Shown: piece by piece, positions 13,215-25,329 of the stretch
Layout of the letters: each line of letters begins with the position of its first letter
How positions within the stretch are numbered: the stretch's first letter is position 1
NCBI GenBank assembly: GCA_015143295.1
Contig: CM026574.1
Span: forward strand, 8,000,938 to 8,064,937
DNA length: 64,000 nucleotides
Source of the DNA: Tetracentron sinense
Taxonomy: Eukaryota; Streptophyta; Magnoliopsida; Trochodendrales; Trochodendraceae
Direction: 5' to 3'
Made by a program: the position numbers and the translations under genes
Notes under the pieces: generated by a model
The model's input: the letters and a program-made list of their open reading frames with translations, nothing else
Database searches by the model: none
What the model was told of the DNA's origin: nothing

Positions 13215-13600
13215 AATTTTGTAAAATTATTTCGGACCAAATGATACATTTTGAACACTTTTTTAGGGGCATTTAGGTCTTTTTACATCACAGCGGTATT
13301 TAAGTCATTTTTCACCATTTCAACTCCAATTTGATCCAAAAAATAGTCAAATTCATCGAAAAATTTCTAAAATCCTTTTGGACCAAATGAAAATTTTTTA
13401 GCACTTTTTAAAGGCATTTTGGTCTTTTTACACCACAGGGGTATTTTAGTCATTTTTCACCGTTTTAAGTCTAATTTGTTCCCAAAAATAGCCAAAATTC
13501 ATCGAAAAATTTTTTAAATCATTTTGAACCAAATGAAATCTTTTTAGCACTTTTTCAGGGGTATTTTGATCTTTTTCACCCTGGGGTATTTTGGTTATTT
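13215..13600 (+). repeat. About 145-bp tandem repeat, 2.5 units
   Basis: Each unit contains 'ggaccaaatgaaaattttt', 'ggtctttttacaccacaggg' and 'agtcatttttcaccgtttt'. It lies near the U3 end of solo LTR D. Confidence 0.7.
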
Positions 13601-13947
13601 TTTTACCTTTAGGCTGTTTTTGAAAATCGAAGCACTTGAAAAGAGGGTTTTTGAAAGGGTTTTTAAGAGTATATAAAAAAAACTAGATGGGTGCAAAATT
13701 GGGGTGCTTACAGGCCTTGCACCCCATAGACCAAGGTCTGAATTAAATGTTTCGAATTGGAACTTCACCAGGCCAGTGGATCCTTCCATTGCCCTCCACA
13801 AATGAAAGAGATGTCAATACATAACATAAGGAGACAATTCCCCAAATTTTTATTAGGTTTTGATCGATCGGAGTTCGTGTGCGATCGATTAGGGTTCGTG
13901 TGAGATCGATCAGACATGCACATAAATTTATCTTGACATTACATAAC

Positions 13948-15682
13948 TGTAATAATCCTAAAGATTAGTAGTATTACTAGTTAATAATAAATCTTATTAT
14001 TATTATTAGTATGAGTATTAGTTTTATTATGTATGTATTATTTGTACATGCATGTGGAAAGAATACATGAGGTGTCACATTAAAGTGCATGAGGTGTCAC
14101 TTGACTAGAAGTATAGGTGAGGTGTCACCATGTCTGTAAAATAAGTTCATCATGTGTCACTTGAATTGCATAGGTGAAGTGTCACCATCCATGTGTAATG
14201 GTAAAGCATGTGGCATGGTACATGTAAAGAATGAGGTGGCATTTTGTGTCACAATGCATGGTTACTCTAAATCTAGAAGAGACACCTAACTCTAGACGAA
14301 ACATCTACCTATTTGAAGTCATTGTTTTAAGTTGCTCTCTACTAGAGAAGTTTCATATACGTTTAAGAAAAGAGGAAGCTTAGAAGGAAAGAAAAATGGA
14401 AGAAAGAAGGAGAAAATAGGGGAGTTAAATGCAAAGTATACGGTGGACCTAAAATTAAACTCATCTACTTTTTAGTTTAAGTTGAAATTAAATGTCCATT
14501 TTGGGTATCAAATCAATTAGAACTTGATTTGGAGCTTATGGTGAGCTTGATTTGGGTTTTAAAACAGAAAATGAATTTCTATAGAACTATAACATTTCTG
14601 ATTTTGAAGCTATGGATTCTTTATGAAATATATCAGTAAACTAGAAAATGGGAGAGTCATTGGTTTAGTATTAAAATTGAAGTTTACTCTGCAACTTAAT
14701 TGTAAATTGTTTCTTGTCCATAGTCAAATTGGTAAAATTGATTTAGAAACTAGATGTTTACAGCTTTCTAACAAGACCAAGATCATGCAATTTGGTTAAG
14801 AAATATGTTGTGAAAAATTATAGTTTTTCTCTTTCTTTTATGCATTTATGTCCTAATCTCTATTTGCACTAGTTATACTTTTGGATGTTTCAGTATCATC
14901 GTGAATAAGTGACATGTTTAATTTATGCTGCTGAAATTATATGCATAAATATGTTTTGTAATGGTTAAGGTTGAAGCCTTATTTGTTCTTGTGAGATGAG
15001 AGGTTCATAATGAGGCGGCCGGGATTAAGTCATGCTACAATTAGTGCATTAATATATTATACCATTGTGAGCGGGTGGCCGGTGGGGTAGTATACACATA
15101 TGCAGGAGGCATGTGTGTTATGGTCGTGAAGTAGTATACACTATGAGTAGATGCTTGGTGCGTACTACTGTAAAATGATATACACTGTGAGTGGGTGGCT
15201 AGTATGTATGTTTGTGTTTTGCAGGCAGTCGCAAGGGCAGGGGCACAGGTATGACATGCAAACATGTATGAGATATCATGTTTTGAATTTTAACATGTGC
15301 ATGTAAAATTATGTATTAACTGTTATGTACTTTAATTTGGAATTTAATATTGGCTTAACATAAGGGTAGACGAACTACTCACTAGGTCGTATACACTCAT
15401 GATATTACACCTTGGCCATTTCAGGATCCGCAATGGAGTAAATTCTCCACTGACAGGCACGGTTGGGTTTCAAGTTAAGGGCCAAGGATGACTACTTTTT
15501 GTGATATATAAAAAATCTTTAGAATGATGTTTTGTTTTGGAAACTAAGACCGAGTTGATGTAATTATGTAATTACATGTGTTGTTCTATATAGTTTTATA
15601 GATGGTTATCTTTATTATTTATTTTTAATTTTTTTTCACGCCCAATCAGATAGATTATGTCATTACGGGCGTGAAAGTAACA
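13948..15682 (+). mobile_element. Solo LTR, Ty3/gypsy Tekay/Del-like
   Basis: It runs from TGTAATAATCCTAAAG to GGGCGTGAAAGTAACA. The middle has the 'gaactactcactaggtcgta' and 'ccatttcaggatcc' text typical of long Del/Tekay LTRs. No clean 5-bp duplication was found (ataac versus cttct). It interrupts the second copy of the 235-bp repeat of LTR A. Fossil. Confidence 0.5.
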
Positions 15683-16306
15683 CTTCTGATGGATCGACCT
15701 GAAGCCTCTGATCAATTAAGCCATGCATTTCAAGATTTTAATTCAAATCAAACATTCTTTTCATTTTATTTTTCACAACGAAGTTCAACACACGATTTTT
15801 ATCTCGACAAGAACTCTATCAATTTCATAGCCTAGAACATGGCTAATAGGATCCAAACATGTTCAAAAGTCACCATCAAAATCATCAATCTATTACCTTC
15901 TTTAGTTTAAGAAAGCATGCTCAAATTCTCAATATAAATCAAATTATTCATGCTAATTAATCAAGATCATCCAAACTTAGAATTTTCTACATAAACCTCT
16001 ACTAAGATATAGATAATACAGGAGAAGGGAGGAGATTTTTACCTTTCTTTAATGTCAAATTTCCCTCCCTCGAGCAAGGGCCTCGAAAATTTTCACTTGT
16101 CTTTCTCTCCTTCTCTCTTTCATTTCCTCTCTTTAATTCCTTTTCTTTCTCTCTTTCATTTCCTTTCTCTGTTCCTTTCCTTTCTATATTTTTCTACCCA
16201 AACCGAATGGGAGGTATTTCCTTTATATAAAGAGAAGAGAGAGAGGGGTGGGTGATGTCATGGTGATGACATGAGGTATGGTGGGTTGACATCATGCTTA
16301 AGTGCC

Positions 16307-16327
16307 GGGGGGGGGGGGGGGGGGGGG
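16307..16327. repeat. 21-bp poly-G run between short direct repeats
   Basis: A G run near the U3 end of LTR A. The text gacatcatgcttaagtg occurs on both sides (about 16288 and 16340), so the run lies in a small local duplication. Confidence 0.8.
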
Positions 16328-16767
16328 TGTGGGGGGGGTGACATCATGCTTAAGTGGGGGGAGGTATGATGGGGGTGTGGTGCGGTACACACGCCCAAAC
16401 ACCTCAAATCACTTTTTTTTTTTAAATATAAACTAACCCCATTTCACTTGAATTGAAATTCTGGGCTTGGGCCCCCCTCCAAGGCTTGGCTAGGGTCTAT
16501 GGGTCAGTTTTGGGCCCAAGGCTGCTCGTCTTCAAGTTTTGGCCCTAGTGGCCTTCGTTAAAGGTCCTTAATGGGCTTTGAGCCCATGGCTTTAGGCTTG
16601 GACTACGGCTAGGCTAGGGCTAGCTCGGGTTGACCCTAGGGTTAGGTCTAGGATTTGACCTAGGGTTAGACTAGGGTTAGATCTATGGGTTGACCTTGGC
16701 TTAGGCTAACCATGGTTAAATTTTTTAACCATGGTTAGATGAGGGGTGTAAAAATTGGGTGCTTATA

Positions 16768-17590
16768 GTAGTTTTTCCCAGAAGGGTTTCCACGTAAAAA
16801 TATCTTGTGTTGTGGTTTGATTGTTTCCCTTATTCCACACTTTATTGTTCATCATCTCTTAGTTAATAATTTAATTGCATAAATTAAAACGGGTAGATAG
16901 ACTTGTAGGGAGACCTAGCCCTACCCCTCACTCCCCCCCCCCCCCCCCCCCCTTGGGTTTGTGAGTTCTCAACCTAAGAATATTAGTTTTGGGGTTCACC
17001 GGATATTTCAATAATTATAGAAGAATACAAGTAACAATGGAACAAAACAAATGCAAGAGAACTAGTGCAGTAATTAGAACGGGTCAACCCATTTATAGAT
17101 CAGATCAAACCAACGCCTATTGGGTCATCAGGATCTAATTGTTATTATGATTAAATTCAAGATCAATTTTGATGTAACGGGCCCAACTTGAATGGGTCTT
17201 GCCATCCAATTCAAATGTTGAGCTCATTTTTGGATAGGGTATCTTTGATCCTATTATGGTTGTTAAGATCTAGATCGACCAATCAACGACAAAAATAATA
17301 AAGAAGGAAAGTAAGGTAGTGTTTGAATAAGCTTCTCTATTCTACTGAATTATGGCTTGATAGAAGTCGGGACCAACCTAACATCAACCCTCCTCCTTTA
17401 TTTGGGCTTGGGACTGACAATACAACTCAAAGGACAGCACGCCGGATGTAATTATTTTTACACGACAATATTACATTTTTGGAAAGATGAGAACCATTTA
17501 ATTGACCAGTACAGTTTTAGTATGTCACCTATTAGAAATGTATTCCATTTGAAATATTTATGATTTAATACTCTAAGGGTAAGCAAGTTT
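16768..17590. other. Spacer between two solo LTRs
   Basis: No gene seen. It contains a C run at about 16933-16952. The short open stretches at 17357-17754 on both strands show no family resemblance. Confidence 0.4.
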
Positions 17591-19018
17591 TGTGACGCCA
17601 CAAACCTGTGCCTTAGGGAATTGTGTTCCGAGACGCACGCCCGATCGTTCATACCAATGCAGCGGAAGACTTTGCCAGCGAAAATTGTGAGAAATTTCAA
17701 ACTTTGCCCCCAATGAAGTAAATCATCACTGGTCATCACAATAGCCATCACCACAAAACAAATACCTGTATTAATTACATTTATGTCTGTTTACAAAATG
17801 TAGGCGCCACTAACACGCCGGTTAGTATCTATCTAAAATCCAAAAAGGTCCAAGATGCAGGATCCATACCTACTACTCAGCAGCTCCTGTATCTGTTGAC
17901 ATAAAACGTCAGTGAACTATGAAGCCCAATAAAAATCACAGTCCATCTATACTATTTTCCATGAATTAACATGCATCAATAACAACATAATAGTACAGAT
18001 CCAGTGTTATGATACCGTATAATAATATATCCAAGTTATAATGTGACACATGGTCACACGGGGCTATTTCACCCAACAAGAGATTTCCAATCTTGAAGAT
18101 ATCCAGTTATGAACTCATTTTAACATTTCCACACAACAATCATGTTATTCTTCGAGTCCTTCGACTCTATTAACTTGTCGTAGGCCCATGCACAGTTTTA
18201 TTTGCACTATACATACTTGGACTCTTGTCCAATCATCAATCATCACTTGAGTCCTTTAGACTCACTTACACAATCCCGGGTTATATACCCGATCAATACC
18301 AAACTTTGGGTACTTCGACCCAAATACTAACTTAGAATCCAAAGATTCACTACAACTTTTAGCATACCTGCTCTTACAACCCTAAATTCGAATATTCAAT
18401 ACCAACCTGAGCACTCCGGCTCAACAAACTTCGAATTTGAAGATTTCATACCACACGAGCACCTGCCCTACAAGAACAAACTCCTCAAATCCACTAACCG
18501 ATCACATCTCGTGTATTCACCGCCCTCTCAGCTGGATATCAGTCTAGAAGGAAACCACGGCCAACCGACCTACCGGCCTCTTCTGACTAGTCTTACGGAA
18601 GAACCACGACATCCAATGCCACCACTCCTAGACATCCCACCACGAAGGTAGCCCTGATAGAGCCGGCTGCCGCCCTCTTTTGACCCACCTAGAGAGAAAA
18701 TCCCCAGACTATACACCATTAGATGTCAGCCACTGACTCCCTAGGACTCCAACATCTCTTGACTACCAGTCCCAGAGGAACCACAACATCCAATGCTGCC
18801 ACTTTTGACCTAATCCAAGAGGAACCACGGACGACCTAGACAAACCGACCGACATTTCCCGTCTATCAGTCTCAGGGAACCCACAACATCCAATGCCGTC
18901 ATCCTGGACCTAGACAAGGAGGAACCACGGCCCCACATAACCACGGGTTAGGTTTTTTAACCACGAACAACTCCAATTATTCCAAACCTCGCTTGGATAA
19001 TTGACACACTTGGGCATT

Positions 19019-20175
19019 GATAGGTGCATAATTCTATATATTTAAGTACCTAAATTTATACATGTTAATTCCTTTAAGTTTATTATGAAACTGTTTTACG
19101 GTACTTTGGTTTATTTCTCTGTTTTCAGGTTCAAATGAAGAAAAATAGGTAATAAAGCAGTGAATGGACTCTAAAAGTATTAAAAGTCATCACTCATGAG
19201 AAAGAAAAAGGGAAAAGAAGAAGATCAGCAAACACTGTGATCTACGATCGTTTGTAGGAAACCTACGAATGATCGTATCCTACGATCGATCATAGAATAT
19301 CTACGATCGATCGTAGATCAACGTTTTGTCTTGGATTTCATGCGTAGAAAAGAAAAACACAGAAAAGCACTAAAGGGGACTTCTGGATCTGAACCAAAAA
19401 AATGGAGAAAGTGGCTGAAAGAGGAAATCGAAGGAAAAAGACAATGGTTAAAGGTTCTTCTTCAACAATCATGGAGTTCATCACCTTTGGGATAAACTAA
19501 CTACACCTTCTAAGGTTTCGATGAAACCCTAGCCGAGTATTGTATCTTTGTTTTTATTTTTTAGTTTCTTTCTTGTAAACAATCAATTGCATAATGAAGA
19601 GGGTTGCTTCAACAACCGATTTTAATGAAAATGTTATTCTCAATGATGTTGTTCATTGTCTTAGGCTTAACTAATTTGAGTTTAAAATCAATCTAGGGTT
19701 AGTCTTTGTGATTCTAATCATAGGTATTATGCAATGGTGCTTAACGATTAAGTGATTAGGTTTTTAGGATGCTCTATACTTAGAAAAGACAAGTGATGCT
19801 ACAACCCTAGATTACTATAGATCACGTGTACTGATCACAGATAGGCATACCTTAAATTTAATTATTTGAGATTTTTCTAGATCTGTTGAGTAGGGACTTG
19901 TAGTCACTCTCAACCTTGATGTTTATGAGCTATGGGCTTTGAATAATTACATGTGATGCAATATTAGGCTAGAGGTGGATTCCTCTACCCCAGACTTTTC
20001 CCTTATTTTCACAAATCTTTTGTAACTGCTTTTTAGTTAAATAAATTAGAACAATTTAGTCTTAAGTGAGAACGATCAACAACCCACTCTTTAATCTTTA
20101 GTTTAATTTAATCTAAAGGAAATAATAGTTAGATCAACACAATTCTCCATGGTTTGACCCTTATACCACTACCCT
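19019..20175 (+). mobile_element. Probable LTR-type insertion inside LTR B
   Basis: It starts tgataggtgcataattctat, a common start of plant LTR-element repeats, and has 'ccatggtttgacccttatac' near its end. The 3' edge is uncertain. It contains a cluster of cgatcgatcg palindromes at 19240-19320. Fossil; family not settled. Confidence 0.4.
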
Positions 20176-20394
20176 ACAGGATTAATACCAATTGCAAGGT
20201 ATATAATTGAGCGATCAAGCATTATGCCCGTATACCAAGTCCACAAGTATACCACTCTGATAGTGCACCCAAGCCAATGGACATCCTCCATTGCCTTAAA
20301 AATGTCAACTGTGACTTTTAGGGCTTCCCAGGAGAACCCCATAAACATAAGAGAGCCAACATAGGCTTCCAAAAACATACTGTCCAGCTTACGA

Positions 20395-20580
20395 TTGATC
20401 GTTGCGATCAATCACCACCCTGCGATCGATCGCATACCAGCTGCGATCGATCGCCCGAGGCCAAACAGGAGCCCGAGTGATCAACCTCTTCTGCGATCGA
20501 TCGCATGATCCATCACACGCCTTCTACATGGCTGCGATCGATCGCCATACATCTGCGATCGATAGCACATCAGCTGGGGT
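20395..20580 (+). repeat. Cluster of tgcgatcgatcgc palindromes
   Basis: At least six perfect or near-perfect copies of gcgatcgatcgc at irregular 25-45 bp spacing within LTR B. The same box occurs at 13860-13920, 19240-19320 and 50820-51060. Confidence 0.8.
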
Positions 20581-21119
20581 CTAAATTTCGAGCTGCAAAC
20601 AGCCCGAAACCGAGGCTACATCCCTTTACTCTAATTTAATCCCTTTTCACATGCATCCACACATCATTTTAGGGTCTCAGACCCATTTTATTCATCCACA
20701 TCATTCACACATCCCAAATCACGACAAAAAAGATAAAAATAGAAGAAAATAGGAAGAAAAGATAGGGTTTTTACCTTTTTCACGCTTTTTGAGGTCCTGC
20801 ATGCACGATCCGACATCACCACAGTGTTCAGCAAGTTGATAAACCCCGGGTAGTGTGCATGCACTTTCTCTTTCCCCTTTCTCTCTCCTCTTCTCTCTCT
20901 CTCTAGTTTCTCTCTCTAGAAACCGTGAGACAGAGCTTCGGCTCTAACTCAATGTGCGAATGAGGAGAAAGTGAATAAGCTTGCCGTTATATAGGAAAAG
21001 AGTTTGGATCCGGTGCAATAGCACATCAGTAATAATGGTGTGAACTTTGATCGATTTGACTAGTTTTGACCAAGTTTGACCGGATTTCTGGTTCTTCGCA
21101 CATACAAGCCTCCAAAATC

Positions 21120-21960
21120 CTACCAAATGTCATCTGATCGTGACGAAACTTCAGGTGATCGAACTTGGGTAGTTTGATACCTAATGTAAAAATTTTGGGA
21201 AAAATACTGAGTTTTGACATCTGCACTTTAGTCTTGAAGAAAACTGCAAAACTCATTAATTTCCTGATTTTGGATACAAAACATGCTGCTGTTTCTTCGT
21301 TTGAGATGATTAACTGCCGAAATGATAGATGGTCATCTTTACGGCCGACTGGCACGTTGTGGTACCAGTCGCACAGATTTCTATTAAAATCTCCAACAAT
21401 TATGGAGTCCCAATTGAATTCTAGAAAATATGGAATTTCTTGGTTTTCTCGATTTTCTTACATTTAAGACCCCCGCGGTCTCGCGAATCGATACGCGACG
21501 AAACCGAAACGACAGGTGACCGAACTAGGGACAATCCGACATCTACTATACGAATTTCAGGGGAAAATGATGAGTTTTGACAGTAAAAAGTAAATCCGGG
21601 AAAAAACTGTAAAACCCACTAATTCCCGGTTTCGGATACAAAACACGCGGTATTTTCATATATGAACAAACCAACGACCACGATAACAGACGATGATTCT
21701 GACGACCAATCGGCACGCGGTGACATTCTCCATTTGTATTTTTGTTAGGATCTCCAACAGATATTGGGTCCCACTTAATTTTTGGAAATTTCCCGTTTTT
21801 TTCAATTTTATCACACATAATGACCCCGCGGCCCGCAAAATGATACCTGACAGAAACGATACGATAGAAGTGTGTCCTGGTAGCCGACTGGCACACTGTG
21901 TGTAATTTTTGAGAAAAGATACTGAGATTTCCTCGGTGCACCTCAATCCCGAGCAAAACA
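21120..21960. repeat. About 355-bp imperfect tandem repeat in LTR B
   Basis: Units start near 21130, 21485 and 21840 (the last partial). Shared landmarks are 'ttggatacaaaacatgctg' versus 'tcggatacaaaacacgcgg', and 'gactggcacg' versus 'aatcggcacg'. The overlapping open stretches on both strands here are by-products of this repeat. Confidence 0.7.
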
Positions 21961-22279
21961 AACTTTTTATATATTTAACAATTACTCAAGTATTTAACCC
22001 TAGTTAAGGACCAAAAAATGCACAATTTTATTATTTAAAATTTTGGGGCATTAGAAGTTTAACACTTGGATTCATCTGAACACTACTGTACCAACTGTGG
22101 GCAGTGAAAATCTCACCGTCCATTGCCCAGTGTGTGTGCAATGACACACACCTGATCACTATCTCTCGGAGAGACGGTTAGGTTCACACGTGCCTGTAGC
22201 ACACGCAGTACCTTTAGCTGTCAGCGTTAAATGCTGATGGCTGACATCAAATCACCCAGCTAAGTAGGGTAATGTTTGA

Positions 22280-22640
22280 TTCGTGAGGATAAACCTCACG
22301 GATCTACCCTAAATGACAGCTTCATAAGGCTGACACGTGTTCATCCGTGAGGACCAAAACCTCACAGATCCAACCTTCAGTGTTGGCCTCCATGAGACTA
22401 ACACGTGTTCATCTGTGAGGACAAAACCTCACGGATCCAATACGGATCATATTTAGTGTCAGTCTCCAAGATGTGTCCAACCGTGAGGATCAAAACCTCA
22501 CAGATCCAACTTTGGTGCTAGCTTCTGAGAGGTTGACACCTGTCCCATCCATGAGGATAAAACCCCAATGGATAATATTTAGTGCCAGTCTCCGAGAGGC
22601 TAACATGTGTCCAATTCTTAAAGATAAGTCCAGACAGATC
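22280..22640 (+). repeat. 80-85 bp minisatellite with ccgtgagg/cctcacgg arms
   Basis: Four to five units, each holding a hairpin of ccgtgagg, a short aaaa-containing loop and cctcacgg, followed by gatcc and 'tgacacgtgt'. The ACGTG core is the plant G-box/ABRE element, so these may be stress-response boxes. Confidence 0.7.
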
Positions 22641-22671
22641 AAATATAAGGTCCTGGATCTAACCTAGACCA

Positions 22672-22920
22672 CAGGCATCACCTTGTGATCCGAGGTTGAG
22701 ACCTATGGTCTCACCTTATGGTCCGTGGTTGAGACCTATGTTCTCACCTCGTGATCCGTGGTTGAGACCTATGGTCTCACCTCGTGATCTGTGGTTGAGA
22801 CCCATGGTCTCACCTCGTGATCCATGGTTTTATAGTCTCACCTTGTGATCCGTGGTTGAGACCTATGGTCTCACCCTGTGATACGTGGTTGAGACTTTTG
22901 GTCTCATCATGATCCGTGGA
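22672..22920 (+). repeat. About 35-bp minisatellite, 7 units
   Basis: Units contain gagacctatggtctcacc and 'tgatccgtggtt'. The piece gagacctatggtctc is itself a hairpin. It lies upstream of the TATA-like box of LTR C. Confidence 0.8.
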
Positions 22921-24005
22921 CTGGTCTACGTCAGTCTGTCTCTGCTGACAGTCAATATCTGACTGTCATGGGGTAGAAAATCCTTGATAAAAAGGACTCT
23001 CTGTCAAGCTGTGGTGGGATCCCAAGATGGGGATCTCCTTTTTTAAAATCTCATGAGTTGCCACACGGCACCCTATAATCATGTTAGGATTAGGACTATG
23101 TCTTATATCTTAGAAATGATGAGATGAAACATCCTCTTTTCAAAAGTACTAGGATTTTTTCCAAAAGAGGAAACCTGGTACAAGAGTCCTTAAAAGAAGA
23201 TGATTCTCTTGAGCTTGAGAACTCTCCCAGATAAGGGAGAGTCGCAAGCTGGCATCCTTTAAGAGGAAAACCCTTTTGACTTTCCTAAAAGAAAAGAGTC
23301 AAAGAGGGAGTCCCAAAAAAGGACTCTCTCAAACCCATAAAAGGGGTGTTTCTCATAAGAAACACAGACAAAGATACAGAAGGAATACGGAAGAAACCCT
23401 TTCCTCCTCTTCTAGCAACAGCAAGCAAACACAAGCAAGTAAGTGAAGGAGAAGACTCCACGATATGGAGAATATACGGTGAGCTCTTAAATATGACCAC
23501 CATTCTTTTTCTTTATTTGAAAAGACTTCAATGAGGCACTTGTAACGCCTACATGAGAATTGGGCAACCCCATTGAATAAATAAAATCGTTTATTCAATT
23601 TTGTTCTTCTTTATGTCTTCATCTTAATCAAAGGTACTTCCCTAAATAGGGAAGGTAATTTAACAATTTGAGTTTACTCAGATTAAAAGGATAGTCCCCC
23701 ACAACAAACAATAAACTTCATATAACAATTGAGGAAATTTGAAAGCAAAGAAGATAAATTTTGCGCTCACACCAACATCAAGATAATAGCACAGAAACCA
23801 CAAATATAAGAACCCAACTTATCTTAAAATGACATAGAAGTGTCTTCTTTAAAACAAATCCCTTTTAAGAGACCCAACTTTGAAAAGTATGGACAAAGAG
23901 GAACCTACACTCACGATCCGTTAAACGGGTTTTATAGTTTTAGTTAAAAGGATAATACACCCCCATTAGTATAACTAATATCATCCTAGCAACAGATTAC
24001 CTATG

Positions 24006-24482
24006 GCAGATGCCTGATATCCCATCTCGAACACCTCTCTTCAGCTGATGCGTGGGGAGGCATTTAACTAGGGGAGTGAAACATGCATCGCAAATTCTAT
24101 TGAGTGGTACACGTACACCTCCCAATTATGCTTGGCACGTGTGCTCTTTGACACCCATTAATTGTGGTTAAGATTCACCCACCCTTAGGGTTCTTAGGGT
24201 TAAATATTCTAACCTTAATTTTTAGCAAAATATCTTTAAAAAATTAACCACATGAATAAGTACAAGGTTAATTTAAAAAAAAACTAAGGTTAGATCATTT
24301 AACCTTAGGTATGAGTAAATCTTAACTATGGTTAATGATGTCAAAGATGACATGTGACGAGCTTGGGAGGAGTGCGTGTACCACTCAACGGAATGTGTAA
24401 TACATTTGTCACTCCCCTAGTTAAATTCCTTCCCACGCGTCAGCTGATTAGTGCTGCTGAGTTGTAATCTTGGGCATCTGTC
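24006..24482. mobile_element. Fold-back MITE with about 150-bp inverted arms
   Basis: Arms start gcagatgcc and (reversed) gacagatgccc. They share tttaactaggggagtga, 'gagtggtacacg' and 'cacgtgt' in order. The centre holds the 'ggttaagattcac ... cccttagggtt' core also found in five other elements of the window. No clear target duplication found. Confidence 0.7.
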
Positions 24483-25329
24483 AGAGATTTCCCATCTTCC
24501 TCTTTTTGCATAAAACGTTCTGTCTCTCTCTTCACCTCTTTCCTAGAGCCTCATTTGTTGGGGGGCACATAAGGCCTTATGTTGGAGAGATTTTAGCTTC
24601 ACCACAGTGGGAGAGGGATTAATCTTGCAGTTGTCACAAACTTTGGTTCTAATGCTTTGTAAACTCTGCTTTCTCACCATTGAAGGTATTGATTCAGTTA
24701 AATCTATTTTGTCTAATTCATGCACTAACATTTACCAATTCTACATGAGCTATTGGGAGCAGAGAACCTTTTCCTCTTGTTCACATGTATTGTTTTGCTG
24801 TCAACTTTGTTTGTAGCCATTTTGTCCTAGAGATGGAAGGCGTGAACTTAGTAAATTGAATTGAAGATCTTGTAGTAGTGATGACTTCAATGGCGCAGAG
24901 CCATCGGCAAGGGCTGTCCATACAGCCTCATGCACCTCAAGTCTTGGTTAGTCTGTAGGATTGGATTCTAATACAGTTATCATCTCTGTAAATTGAGGGA
25001 TCCTCTGTAGAATATTAAATATCCCTATCAATCACAGATACCTAAGATTAGAAAAGAAATTTAATGAAAAGTGATGACTACTACTATGGGCTTTATTACA
25101 AGGATGCTTGAAATTCAGCTATGACATTTCACTGGAGTTCTAATAAGCAGGCATGGGACTAAAATTTTTGAGTAAACATGCACCTAGTATTGGGCCTTTT
25201 TTTTTGGTAAACAGTATTAGGCCTTTTAAGGGAGACAATCTACAACTTAAAAGGTTAAAAGCCCTTAATTGGGGCAGGCTAGTTGAAAGGGATTTGCAAA
25301 TGTAAAAGTTTCAACAATTGAACTTCCGA
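24483..25329. other. No gene recognised
   Basis: Mostly unique-looking sequence. At 25186-25225 a 15-bp tail (ttttttttggtaaac) lies between two near-copies of agtattgggcctt, the footprint of an extremely truncated LINE insertion on the minus strand. Confidence 0.4.

Larger units (their letters stand above)
11330..13712 (-). mobile_element. Solo LTR D (Ty3/gypsy, probably Tat-like) with perfect 5-bp duplication
   Basis: A 2,383-bp LTR with TG and CA ends. On the minus strand it starts TGTAAGCACCCCAATTTTGC and ends GGTACTCACA. The flanking 5-bp duplication is perfect (ggcct at 11325-11329 and 13713-13717). A minus-strand TATA motif (ctataaatacc) lies at about 12918-12928. The stretch 'gagtcgtcacct' with 'ggtgttaggcacccc' is shared with the gypsy LTRs at 43274 and 44891. 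It inserted into LTR A. Fossil. Confidence 0.8.
8517..16767 (-). mobile_element. Very long solo LTR A (probable Ty3/gypsy), nested insertions
   Basis: The low end (TGTGATGACTTGAACC, then 'ccttagggaatt') matches the end of the solo LTR at 17591. The high end (16742-16767) reads on the minus strand as TATAAGCACCCAATTTTTAC, a usual plant gypsy LTR start. A minus-strand TATA motif (tttatataaag, 16220-16230) fits this orientation. Removing a MITE (10143-10910) and two LTR insertions (11330-13712 and 13948-15682) leaves about 3.35 kb. The LTR carries tandem repeats of its own at 9330-10080 and a roughly 235-bp imperfect duplication (11090-11325 and 13713 onward). Flanks match weakly (gtata and gtagt), so the outer edges are provisional. 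Fossil. Confidence 0.55.
17591..22055 (-). mobile_element. Very long solo LTR B (Ty3/gypsy) with perfect 5-bp duplication
   Basis: The low end TGTGACGCCACAAACC and following 'ccttagggaattgtgttccg' match LTR A. The high end reads on the minus strand TCTAATGCCCCAAAATTTT. The flanking duplication agttt (17586-17590 and 22056-22060) is perfect, which defines the edges. A minus-strand TATA motif (ctatataacgg) lies near 20985-20995, below a CT-rich stretch. Removing the probable nested element at 19019-20175 leaves about 3.3 kb, the same net size as LTR A, so the two are probably relatives. No internal genes remain. Fossil. Confidence 0.75.
22061..23715 (+). mobile_element. Probable LTR C with enhancer-like minisatellites
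   Basis: A plus-strand U3-R-U5 layout is visible: two minisatellites (22280-22640 and 22672-22920), a TATA-like cataaaagg (about 23336), a CAA-rich leader, and a polyadenylation signal aataaataaa (about 23575). The outer edges and family were not fixed. Fossil, no coding part attached. Confidence 0.45.

Noticed and set aside
20169-20411. Minus-strand 80-codon stretch with hydrophobic and tryptophan-rich text (FMGFSWEALKV)
   Set aside because: No family recognised. It lies in LTR-type repeat DNA next to palindrome clusters and has no splice context.
21026-21961. Overlapping open stretches of 100-136 codons on both strands
   Set aside because: They lie in the 355-bp tandem repeat of solo LTR B and have no recognisable motif. 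Open frames on both strands are a repeat by-product.
24006-24482. CRISPR array or bacterial terminator reading of the strong inverted arms
   Set aside because: Plant nuclear context. The structure is a fold-back MITE with a family core.
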